A stretch of 64,000 nt of DNA from Saccoglossus kowalevskii (taxonomy: Eukaryota; Hemichordata; Enteropneusta; Harrimaniidae): assembly GCF_000003605.2 (NCBI RefSeq), contig NW_003120927.1, positions 242,638 to 306,637 of the forward strand. The letters run 5' to 3'. Shown in pieces: positions 41,350 through 52,087 of the stretch. Both the position numbers and the translations under genes were made by a program. Under the pieces are notes generated by a model that saw only the letters and a program-made list of their open reading frames with translations, ran no database searches and was not told the DNA's origin. Positions within the stretch are counted from its first letter, which is position 1. Every line of letters begins with the position of its first letter.

Positions 41350-41515
41350 GTCACTAAATATATGAACACGAAGCATGAGATTCGAACTTGCGACCACTGC
41401 AAGCAGACACACACTTCACCACACCACAAAAGCAAGTATGACCTTTCTAAACAGCGTGTAGTAGATGTGACGTGCAGTGACGACCTCGACATGCGCAAAC
41501 CTAATCAAATTCTTG
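41350..41515 (-). mobile_element. tRNA-derived SINE, copy 2
   Basis: The minus strand shows TTTGTGGTGTGGTGAAGTGT (A-box region, about 41414-41430), then GTCTGCTTGCAGTGG, then the B box AAGTTCGAATCTC (41377-41389). This spacing and order match the D arm, anticodon arm and T arm of a tRNA. The leader (CTACTACACGCTGTTT) and tail (ATGCTTCGTGTTCAT) align with the copy at 10.2 kb. No good acceptor stem is present, so it is a SINE head and not a tRNA gene. Confidence 0.65.
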
Positions 41516-43261
41516 GATGAGAAGAGTTTACAATAGAAGTAAACCTAAGTAGGCACGATACTACTGTTTGCGTGAAAATCATTTCCAGAAATAGTGAAGG
41601 TGTTTGGGGCTATAACCAAATCTAGTAGGTGCTTTCAAAATGAGATTTGTTCTCACTCTCCTAATTACTTTGCCATGCTCATTCACTGGCGGACGTTTTA
41701 TTTAAATTTATTCTTCGTTAACAATAGCCTCGTTCAACTGCACTTTCTAGTCTTGAGGGATTTATTTCAATAGACCGAGAGCATGATTTATATGTAATCA
41801 TCCTGAGCCGTCGCATGTTACAAACCAATTAAATACTATCATAACTGTACGTGCGATGTACTTAATCCCGATCAAGCGGTAATTCAAGGAAAGATACAGA
41901 CAACGTGGTATTGGTGCATTTCTTTGCACGCAATGACACACAATGACTTGGGCTTTACGCATGGCAATTGGTTTCTTTAGATTGATGGTAGTTACTTGTC
42001 ATTTTAAACACTAATGATAATATTATAACATATTTATACATATTATACACGTCGTTTTAAATACATCGAGATGTAGTTGAAAATATATAAATATCACCCT
42101 GTAATCTTTTAACCCTATAAATTCACACAAGGCGGCAATGTGATGTGTATCGGTATTATTTCTACCTTATACTAAAATATATTTGGATAATTAGAGTACT
42201 AAAAAAATGTTCACTTATGATCCGGTTCGACTTAAAATACACCACGAATATTCATGTTTGAGATATAATTTTTAATATGTGTTGATTCTTGGATATTTTA
42301 TCTTCGTCGTCCTGTACTATGTCTATTAATTTGAACTTCACAGTTTGCGTAAAAAGGATGAGTTTCGCGATTTCGACATCGAAAATGCCTTTGCTTCATT
42401 ATTTGCTGATGGACGGCCGCTTAGGTATGTGCTAACTTAGGTAACTTTCAGAAAATGAACCTAAAAACGTTAGGTACAAAAATGAAGTTGCACTAAAGTC
42501 CAAAAAGTACGTTCAAGGTCTGCATTTTTTCGTAGCATAAAAAACGATTTTCTCTCTTGATTATTGTGACATCCTCAAATCAACTGATTTCCATTCCCCT
42601 CAATAGTCAAAATGGTATGTGCCTCCATTTTACACTGACTCGAAAATATTTTTTTTGCTTGACGTGTTTATTTGCTTTCAATTGCGTTTTAGTGGCTGTC
42701 ACAGTTGTATTCTGAGTCTTTCCGATAACATTTCGGTTCAAATTCACATAGATATCGAGGAGAAAACTCAAATTTTCAACTAAAGCTAATTTGCATAACA
42801 ATGTTTTTGCCCTTGGTCGCCATATTGGACACGCATACAATTAGTTATTTAAGTATATGACCTTTGACCTTGGTAGTACTTATTAAGTGTACACATTCAA
42901 CGTCATTATTTACAATGACAGGAAGTTGTAATTGATACCATCTGTTTTAATTGAGCAAGTGAGGCAGACTCCAGTGAACTAACATCCTGTAACAGCACTG
43001 TAACGTTTCTTGGGAAATTCCAGGATTATTGAAGGAACCCGTTTTTGACTGAGCTGCTTTCGTGTTTTGACGCCTGATTGACACTTGCAACACATATATT
43101 CATTCTATTTTTTTTCCAAATTTCATATTTTGAATTTTGTTCCATTTTGAAGTTAGTCATTTGTGAACTAAACGGTTTGCTATTCAACAATTTTCAAAAT
43201 AACTTTTCATCAGTGTTGTGGAGTAGAGCTTTGAGTGCCGATCACAATGTAAAGAATAACA
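41516..43261. other. Unique stretch, no gene seen
   Basis: No exon recognised. It contains one exact direct-repeat-1 nuclear-receptor half-site pair at 42858-42870, listed separately. Confidence 0.45.
42858..42870. promoter_or_regulatory. DR1 nuclear-receptor site candidate
   Basis: TGACCTTTGACCT is the exact complement of AGGTCAAAGGTCA, the consensus DR1 element bound by HNF4, RXR and COUP-TF type receptors. It is a 13-base exact match. No gene is visible next to it. Confidence 0.35.
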
Positions 43262-43492
43262 ATGGATAAACTACAACAGTTCAGTTTAGACATGGCCATA
43301 CATGAACACAGTTTTTTATTAACGGGACAAGCTGGAACTGGTAGAACTAAAACTCTGATTCAACTAATCAGGAATTTGAGGAAGACCAAAAGAGTTCAAA
43401 CTACAGCTAGCACAGGCATGGCTGCAAGTCAGTCGAGCGCCTGTGGCTTGGATCGGACGATTTCTTTTGTTTCCAATTCGTTGTACGCCTAG
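43262..43492 (+). pseudogene. PIF1-like helicase N-terminal fragment
   Basis: A 76-residue frame matches the start of the PIF1 superfamily 1 helicase core. Residues 4-20 (LQQFSLDMAIHEHSFLL) have the usual Q-motif-like lead-in. Residues 21-29 (TGQAGTGRT) form Walker A, and residues 46-55 (QTTASTGMAA) match the PIF1 motif Ia segment, usually written TASTGIAA. The invariant Walker A lysine is replaced by arginine (residue 28), which normally abolishes ATP hydrolysis. After residue 57 the similarity stops and a stop codon ends the frame; PIF1 helicases are several hundred residues longer, and motifs II to VI were not found downstream. PIF1 cores occur both in host helicases and in Helitron transposons, and a relic of either is possible. 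No Helitron ends were identified. Confidence 0.7.
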
Positions 43493-44009
43493 AAACATGG
43501 TAACGTTGTTTTGGTGAATATATAACTTGTTCTGTTCCAATAAAGGATTTTGATATGCATAACAATTCCTTAAGGAAACATTTCCTGTACTCTATAAAAT
43601 TTAACAATTCCCCTAGCCCAAGATGGACTGTTCAACACGTTGTTGAATGTTCGCGTCACTGTACGTAAAACACACTCTCGAACTTGACAATTTTAAAGTT
43701 CAGACCATTAAGCAAATAGATGGAAATACCAGTTGCATAAATCACGAAGATTGATGATTTGATTGGTGACCGGGATACCTGCATTTAGTGTTCTTTCCTA
43801 TGCAATATAAAATCATATCGATGCTGTGAACAGCCAAGGGTGACAGATTGTTTTGGTTCAACGACTCTCAAGGCACGGGCAACTGACATTTCCTGACTTT
43901 TTTTTTACTATTCTGATGTGTTCTGGGCTGTATATAACAGTCAGACACTGACAAGTAAGTACGTACTAGTAAACAGTCCAGGTCAATACAAGCCGGTAGG
44001 CTGGTTGAC
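43493..44009. other. Unique stretch after the helicase fragment
   Basis: No further helicase motif was found in this stretch. Nothing else is recognised. Confidence 0.4.
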
Positions 44010-44954
44010 GATCCGCTCCGCTCAAAAACCAAGCAACATGTTTTTGGCTGTTTCCATGGTAGGACATGAACGTGAAGCTAACGTCAGTTTATAACAAAAT
44101 GGGCCCTGTATACGAAGTTCGCAAAAACCATTCAGTCTATAGAAGTCACTTAGTGTATTACTAGGACGTATTCTGCTGTTACATTTCCAACCGTTTTGCG
44201 ATGGTATTTTCTAGAATGAAGGCAGCATTTACAGTTAATTCAAAGTCCAAAGTTGCGTTGGGATTACGTTGATACAGTGTAACAACGTCGGGGTCGGTGA
44301 TCTCTTACCAGTGGCAACGTAGCCAAAATAAAAAGCATGATCATCTGAGCCAAAATAAAAAGCATGATCATCTGAACACTGCTATTACAAAACTGGTAGG
44401 AGATAATACATTTGGGGCGAAAGTATTAAAAAATCAGTTTTTGGCTGTTGCAATGGCAGTGGTGGGCCAGGATTTTTTTTTCAATTAGTGACGGTACGGC
44501 CTACCTGTGAAGTATGAACAAAATCATCAAGCCAAAAAAATCACAGAGGAGTTAAAAGCCGTTGCTGGTGAAAAGTTACCCCAACTTTGGGGTCAAATTT
44601 CTTGGTAATGAAACAAGATATCAAAAATTCAAATAGCAACTTTGTGCCCACACTCAAGCTGAGTAGAATGAGCTATGTCGGAGGTGTTTTATCCCAAATT
44701 TGTAGGAGGAGATACATTTGGCACGAGGCTATCCAAAAAAAAAAAAAATCATTTTTTTGGCTGTTGCTATGGCAACGGTGGGCCAATTTTTCCCCAGATT
44801 TTTCCTACTAACTAGGGTGAAGATTGACCTGCCTGCCAAGTTTAAGCAAATTCGGCCAAGCCAAACAAATCACAGAAGAAATATTACGTGAAAACACTGA
44901 AAATCACACACAACGACAAAAGTGATTATAAGGGCAATCCTAGCGGAGCGGATC
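44010..44954. mobile_element. Non-autonomous element with inverted ends and internal units
   Basis: Bounded by a perfect 13-bp inverted repeat, GATCCGCTCCGCT (44010-44022) and AGCGGAGCGGATC (44942-44954). Inside are three diverged units sharing a TTTTGGCTGTT-C-ATGG core: near 44045 (TTTCCATGGTAG), 44447 (GTTGCAATGGCAG) and 44763 (GTTGCTATGGCAAC). The last two also share GGAG(A)TA-ACATTTGG before the core, GGTGGGCCA after it, and a downstream CAAGCCAAA-AAATCACAGA. A 27-base segment around AAAAAGCATGATCATCTG is duplicated in tandem near 44322-44375. No transposase was seen. From memory, similar GATCCGCTCCGCT-ended repeats occur in marine invertebrates; family not checked. Confidence 0.6.
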
Positions 44955-47900
44955 ACCAATAATTAATATTTCATTTTTGCTAGTGATCTTTAATTTTATT
45001 TATTAAAATATGACCACATTATATTTAATTGGGATGGAAATTGCCAAACCAATTTATAAAATTATAAACAAATATTTACGAAAATAATACTGACCGTGAA
45101 ATACGCCCTTGAGAAGTGTTACTGATGGAATATTTTATTTTGCAATTTCTTTCAATTTAATTAGTTGTATTGCAATGCATTAGTAATAATGTAAATATAT
45201 ATATATATACATTTATTTATTTCATTGTTGAGACTGAGTTATATATTTGTTACGTACTATAATTTATCTATATTGGAAAACGGGTATGGGGATTATTAAT
45301 TTTAATAAACAATATTCAACTATCCTTTGCAATAGGGTCATAATGATAATGTTTCTTGGTTTTTGAAACTATGGGCATTATCAGAGCATGGGTCTTATTT
45401 TGGAACTCCTGCCAGAGCAACATCACAAATCATAAGGGCAAATTAATAGCTTCTAAGGATGGTATTCCCAGAATAGCGCAAGTTGTTAAAGAAACATAAA
45501 ACTTTAATTCTCAACAAAGATGAAACGACCAGTTACTGCGACAAAGCCCTACTCCTCGAGAACCACCCAATACGAAACCCACTTACCGCGAAAGCCACTT
45601 ACCGCGAAGCTACTAGTCATATATTACTAAATGAATATTGTTAATTGAATTGGCAAATAAATAGTTGATGTTGTGACTTATGTTCTATGTAGAGAATGGT
45701 GCATTTTTTTCTTACTTCCTGCGGATGACTATTTTTCACAGTACTTCGTTTTAAAAAATGTTCATTTCATACACTGTCAAAGTGAACTTGGTTTATGTGA
45801 GAGTTGCAAACGTGACCTAAAATTATAAAAAAACACGCCTTCAACCGTTTGCTAAGCATGTCTAAACCGATTTTATTCAAACTCTGTATTTCCACCACAC
45901 AGAATAAATTGTGAATGTATCCCCATTTACTGCGTGATCTGATTCAAATCTCCATTTGTTTCAAGAATTGATTGAAAAATAGCCAACTGGCGGCCATGTT
46001 GGTAGTACTAAAATATGTACACAATGGTCCATTATGGCAATACAAACCGAATTTAAAATGTGACAGGTTCTCGTTATGCTTGTGATTATATTACGTTTGG
46101 CCGACTGGTGGTCATTTGTATATAGGGTTGTGTGCATAGATGTTTCTTTTCTAATAATGCGCTGCTTGTGTAAACTGGGCCAGCTCATTCATGCGAAAAT
46201 ATTTATTGTGTTGTAGACTCACATTTTTTTCTCCGATATAACCTGCGGAGAGTATGATCCAAATAAAAATAGATTAAATCTAGAATTTAAATTATGCTTT
46301 ATCTTACTGACATTGCGTGATTTCAAAATTATTGACGGGGACTATGTCGGTTATAGTGACTTACTTGAACTCTATTTGTCACTGGGAAAAAATCCGTATA
46401 AATACATCGGTATAGTATGAACGGACATCAATAGGATATTCTGATGTAATCTGTTTTGATTAGTTACGACAGAAGCCTACTTACGCACGGATGAAAATAC
46501 CAGGAATTCAATTACGTTGTACCCTGAGCCGATGTAGGGATATTATTATAAAACAAATTGGGGTCACCGTATACTGCTTTTAGAGAAAGCTGTGGTTTAT
46601 AAATAAAGTAATTGTATCCACTTATGTCCGTTTTGGGAGTTGTTTAAAACACATCCTTATTTACTACAGCATTATATACAGTATGTAGTTTTAAGAGTAG
46701 ACGTTATTTGGTAATTGGTAATTTGCAATGTTTGGTGTTCGTAATTTGCCGATATTTATCGGTGCTACCGCTTTTTATTAAGACAAAACTTTAACTTGGA
46801 TGGCATTTATTGATTTTCCAGAATAAATTATATACTCTTGGTTTTATAAATAGCTTAAAAATCGGGAAACATTTAAAATGAACAAATATGCATATTATTT
46901 TACATTTTGTGTTCAACATTGTTTTGTACCACCCATACAACACAACAGACTGATTCATATATATTCTGTTTCAAATATTGCTAAGCAATTTTTGTCAATT
47001 GTGATTACTTTGATCTTACACGCCGTTAAATATCATGGAATATGGGAGTATATAGAAATTGTCAATATTGACGGTTGATGTTTTGAGTTTCTTTATATCT
47101 GTTTGCGTCTACTGAAAATTATTAAGTATGTTGATTGTTAAATGATTGTTAGTTTTATAAATTGTATAACGACATTGATTGAAATTATGTTCTACAAAGC
47201 TTTGTCATTCATGGTTAGTACCAGGAACTACATTACTGCTGTTTCAACTGTGCCTTACAATGCTGGTGAAATAGTCAGTCACAGAGTCATCGTAGTATGG
47301 ACAATTGTGTTGAAATAATTGTCTTATTGTTTTGCTATTATGCGTTTAGCTATACCTATATTACTTTTATATGTTGTAGTCATTTTATATCTGATGTGAC
47401 CCAACTTCCTAGAACGTTTTATTTTTTTTTGTATTGAATTCAGTGTCAGTTGTTTTCTTTAATATTACGCTACATTCGGTCTTAGTGGAGTGATATTAAG
47501 CTCCTTTTTCCCACAGTCTAGTTTATTGACTATTATTAGAACATTATCATCCACGCCAGGCATTGAAGCATACCATAATAAGAACAAGTAAAAACAAAAA
47601 AGCAAAGCAATGTGGTTATTTTTAATGAGTATTTGATTTAATCGCATACCAAACGCTGTGCTCGGAGTAGTCAATTCAACTTTGCAGTAACCTAATCAAG
47701 TTCAACTAATTACAGGAAATTGTTGTCACGGTGACTTCCAAGTTTCTTATGTGTATAAGAAAAGGTACCATTTCTAAAGCTCGACAGCATTTGTAATGGG
47801 ATTCCTTTTCTGATATCCTTTGTATTGAATGTCCCTTAGATATAACTAAATATGCAACTAAAGCTGGTGCGCGGGTCAATAGGGACCATGCCTGCGGTAT

Positions 47901-48146
47901 GGCTCTACCGAATGCGAATACAACCTACACGCTGAACTGTGATTAAGGTTATATTGTAGTTATAATATTGCCAATTTGTACTGGGTTCTTTGCCTTGTCG
48001 ACATGATTACAATTCCGTGCTCAACGTCTGAATGATATGTCTAGAATAGGGAAAAACACCCTGGTTAGTGTCGTGATGATGAGAAGAAACCTCAAAAACC
48101 AGTCGGAAGATGGAAGCAATGATAATGCATATGGAGATGATTTTCT
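44955..48146. other. Unique AT-rich stretch, no gene seen
   Basis: No exon recognised. A small direct repeat of CCACTTACCGCGAA lies near 45580-45610. Short frames here show no domain. Confidence 0.45.
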
Positions 48147-48182
48147 ATCACGAAGTTTAACGCAGCCATCAAAGTTGATGTC
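48147..48182 (-). other. EF-hand-like loop in a short open frame
   Basis: The minus strand encodes DINFDGCVKLRD, which fits the 12-residue EF-hand calcium loop: D1, N3, D5, G6, V8 and an acidic residue at 12. The residues before it (LRLDFISYF) have the hydrophobic spacing of an entering helix. A pyrimidine tract and AG lie upstream on the minus strand near 48220-48260. The residues after the loop do not look like an exiting helix, and no good donor or partner EF-hand was found. It is either a stray or decayed exon, or a chance match. Confidence 0.15.
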
Positions 48183-48884
48183 AAAATAGGAAATAAAATC
48201 CAGTCGTAAAATTATCAATTGTATGAATCCACTTGTTAATCAATCTCAAATTAAAAAAAAAAGTATTGTTTAGAGTTGAGACGAATTTCCTCTTCCAAAT
48301 GTATAATTATCATATATGATGTGTGTACTCTATAAAATAAAGCCCAGTTATGAATATAGCAATTATGCATCAATCAATCATTACGACGACGCCTTACAGT
48401 GATTAGTCTCTGCGATATTGATGAATGATAGTTAAAGACGAATAGGGATTTCAATTACTGGCGATTAGCGACTTTGATTATTCTTAATAATCTGCGACGT
48501 AGAATCCCATCGGCTGCGAAGCCAAAGAGATGGTCATTTAATTACAGTTCTATGGAGAACACCATCAACGTAGCGACCATATACTATACTACTACTTATC
48601 CTATACCACTTTTCATCATTTGACAAATTTGATCTGTCTTCCACTCAGGGTGCGACAGTAATTCGGCAAAAATTGAAGGAACGACCAAGAAACTCGTGGA
48701 TATTAGGATTTACCAAGACCTTAAAAGCAGCATACTTATATATAAATAGGAATTATTGCCACAACTGCGCACATAAGTTCTGGTTTTACCTGCATCGAGA
48801 GAACGATATACTGTATGTTTTCATTCGTACGTGTGATCCAACCGCGAATTGTTATGTTTCCGGTAGCGTTGGTTTGTGTCTATT
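48183..48884. other. Unique stretch, no gene seen
   Basis: Apart from the flank of the EF-hand-like frame, I see no coding or RNA signal here. Confidence 0.4.
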
Positions 48885-49625
48885 AGCAGGATAACTAAAA
48901 AAGTTATTAGAGGGTTAGGGGATTAAAGAAGTGTTGACAATTTTCATTTATAACTCAAAAACTTGGATGGATCGTCATGGAATTTTTAGGAGAGGTCGCA
49001 TTTCACACGGACGGATCAATCGTTCAAATTTTGATAGAGATTCAGATATGGTTGCCATGGAAACAACATTTTCGAAAATTATTCTTTATTTGTAAAGCAA
49101 AAAATCATGGACTGATTTCCATTATTTTTTCAGGAAAAGGATCAATTCATTAAACATTTGCATAGATGTGGATCCGGTTGCCATGAAAACAACAATTCTA
49201 ACTCAAAAAGTTATTCAGTAATTATCAGTAACTTTTTAGGAGGGGCTTTCCTTAGAAAGACTTATTTTTCAAAATAATTTTGATTATATTTTGCAAGAAA
49301 CTTGAATCTAATTGACATGGACTCGGCAACGATCATATATTTATATTTTTCCAATCAGAAAGATCTCGTTGTCATGGAAACAATTCCTTTTCGATGACTA
49401 TTCGTGGCCAAATAAAAAAGTTAATGAAAAAAAATGTTAAGTAGGGGGTGTCCTTCAAACATAAACGAAGCCATTATATTTCAGAAAATCTCTTAATTCA
49501 ATTTCGATTAGTTAAAAGATTCAAGATCATTGCTAGAAAGGTCCATCCACTGATTCCTTGAGAAAACACACCTATTCAAGACTCCTATGGCGGAGGTTTG
49601 CGCTCTCGGAGTACCTTCTAGTTGT
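48885..49625 (+). repeat. Dispersed repeat with three internal sub-units
   Basis: It starts near AGCAGGATAACTAAAAAAGT and ends near GGAGGTTTGCGCTCTCGG followed by TACCTTCTAGTT. Three diverged sub-units each finish in an X-box-like string: GTTGCCATGGAAAC (49051-49064), GTTGCCATGAAAAC (49177-49190) and GTTGTCATGGAAAC (49368-49381). AACTCAAAAA-GTTAT and TTTTTAGGAG strings precede them. I recall this arrangement as a common repeat in marine invertebrate genomes. No open reading frame of note. Ends are approximate and no target duplication was resolved. Confidence 0.6.
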
Positions 49626-51974
49626 AGTTGATTTTGACAAGGATTTCATATCAACAGTTATCTACCAATACTGAATAAAATGGCGACACTGAGACATGCA
49701 AATAGTCTGTTGTATAATACGCTCATAATTTTATGTATTTTGAATATGTGAAGTCATGCGTTTGACAAAATCTTTCTATAAGAGATGATATTTTATTTTA
49801 CATATGTAAATACTGATATTACAATTTAACTGATGTCACAGTTGATGTTATAGGAATATGACGGCTGTGATGGGCTCGTAATCGTCATTAGGGGCCTGGG
49901 GACTATTAAATACTTCGCACGAAATCGTGTGAAGTCTGAATGGCATGTTCTCATTAACAACTCTCGCGTGATTTACATCGATGTAAAAAAACTGCTGAAT
50001 AAACAAACACACTCTTCTTGTTTGCCGAGCAATCCACTCAGTGCCAACCAACCAACCTCTGGCGGAAGATCGAGTTATTATTTTTTTTCAAAAAATTGAC
50101 TGTAATCAAAAAAATCCACGTACTAAAGAACAAGCCAATTCACTTTCATATTATAGATAATTACTCCCATAATGCACTGCTCGCAATACGTAACAAGCTG
50201 TGCACAATGAACATAAGAATACAACTAAAAAATGTGGGTTTTGAATTGGCGGGAAGAATATATAATGTTCATTTTTACAAAAAAATAAATTTAAATATTA
50301 TCGACATATATATAAGCTGTGGTTGGATATCCAGTTGTTTCTTTTGTTAACTACAAGTTGCATGATTGTACCGAATACTTTCATTCGTTACTCTGGGTTA
50401 CAGACTAGTAATTCTAGCTTGGGAGAGTTAGTAACTAGGAAACAGTAATATTCATGACACAATCACCAATTTAGAAACATATGGTACGAATTGATTAGAT
50501 ATTTCAGCAATTGCTAAAATATCAGCTATTTAAATTATGAAAAGCGACAGCAATATTTTATTATTTATTTAAGAACTTCATTAAAAAAATATGCCATAGG
50601 TGTAAATTGGAGGGTTATCACCCGAAGCCTCTAGCTATTTTGAATATTTACTTAGGACAACAATTACCAAATATCGTCAATTATATATCTGTTTTGATGT
50701 AATTGTTTTGAGTGTATGCGCATTGACCATAAAATATATTCTGCAAGGCATATGGTATATAAGACGTGATCAACTTAAATAATATATATTCTTATAATTT
50801 TCCTCAGTGTCATACACTGAACACATTATTTATGCATGTGTTTCCAATGTGATGTGCTGGCTCTCACAAAATATCAAAGAAACAAGAGACCTTTCACTAT
50901 TGACACATTGTTTATTCCGCCATTGTGAGCTAGATCAACCGCCCTACTTTTTAAGTATCAATACACTAGGGCGATCAGGTGACCAATAACACCATTATAA
51001 ACGAAAGTATCCAGACGAGTGAAATAAGTAGTGCCAAAAACGATAAAACACAAAATGTACAAAAATGTATTTGATGCGGCATCAAACCGCGCCACGCCAG
51101 TATCCGAAACATCTGAATATGAAATATTATGATCTCTGAAGAATAATTTAATTATTCAGTTGTGATGATGGTTGTATTGTGTGGCATGAACAAATTGTGA
51201 ATGTATTTAGTCTTTCGATTAATATTATCACAGTCAGTCGCCAACTTCATCGGACACAGCAGTTAACTTGGTCATCCTTCATAACGTACTCACTTCAAAT
51301 GCAAACAGATATTAATGTTAATGTGAAGCGTGAGTAATATATTACTAGCACATATTCAATGACGAAGGTACATACATACTACTGTAAAGTCAGAACTGAC
51401 ATGGCGATACCCCAATGTTGTGTATGCATTTCCTTTTCCTTGACTATGGCATTTATAACCACCAGAACATTTGTTCTTCTTCTGGGGATTGAAGACACGA
51501 AACAGTCAAAAACGTACCTAGAATCACGATACAGCTGAGGGGGTATTATGTAGTATGTCACATCTATAAATAACCATTGTTGTCTGCATGATGCAAGTTG
51601 CCGTCGTGATATAAGTATACCATGATATAACAAATCGGATAAACGATAGTGATCCTCATACGCCGAAGGTATTATCTAACGGATTTCCGTTCGTGTTTCC
51701 TCAAAACCCAAACCTTACTGTTAAATAACAAATGCCTTTTGAACAAGAGTATTTGTATTTCATCGTGCATTCATCTAAAGTCCAATATTCCCGTCGAAAT
51801 TAATACAATCGGTACCAATTGTTACCTTTTCCAATTTATTCCAATTTGTCAAGTATGCAAGGAAACAAAAGTCGCGTAAAAGGTTCGAGATTTGATTAAT
51901 TAAAATTGAGAGTATGTTATTTTAAACGTTTGCTTTCCCAATACAAATTACAACGTTGCATAATAAATAGATAC
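49626..51974. other. Unique AT-rich stretch, no gene seen
   Basis: No exon recognised. The frame at about 50018-50350 is lysine- and isoleucine-rich with no domain and probably reflects AT content. Confidence 0.45.
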
Positions 51975-52087
51975 TTACCAAAGTAGCGGTCAATATGCAG
52001 TTTTAATGACCCGAAGAGGAAATTATCGATCGGTCAATAATTCCTCTGTGTCACATTAAAACTGAACATTGATCGACACTGAGGTAA
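51975..52087. mobile_element. Palindromic MITE-like element
   Basis: A 113-bp imperfect palindrome. The left arm TTACCAAAGTAGCGGTCAAT continues through CAGTTTTAATG and AGAGGAAATTAT; the right arm in reverse complement reads TTACCTCAGTGTCGATCAAT, CAGTTTTAATG and AGAGGAATTATT. Arms are about 50 bases and the loop is only a few bases. No coding capacity. TA lies just outside each end, but a duplication could not be proven. Confidence 0.6.

Noticed and set aside
50018-50350. 110-residue lysine/isoleucine-rich frame
   Set aside because: Composition is what AT-rich DNA gives; no domain, splice sites or start context support it.
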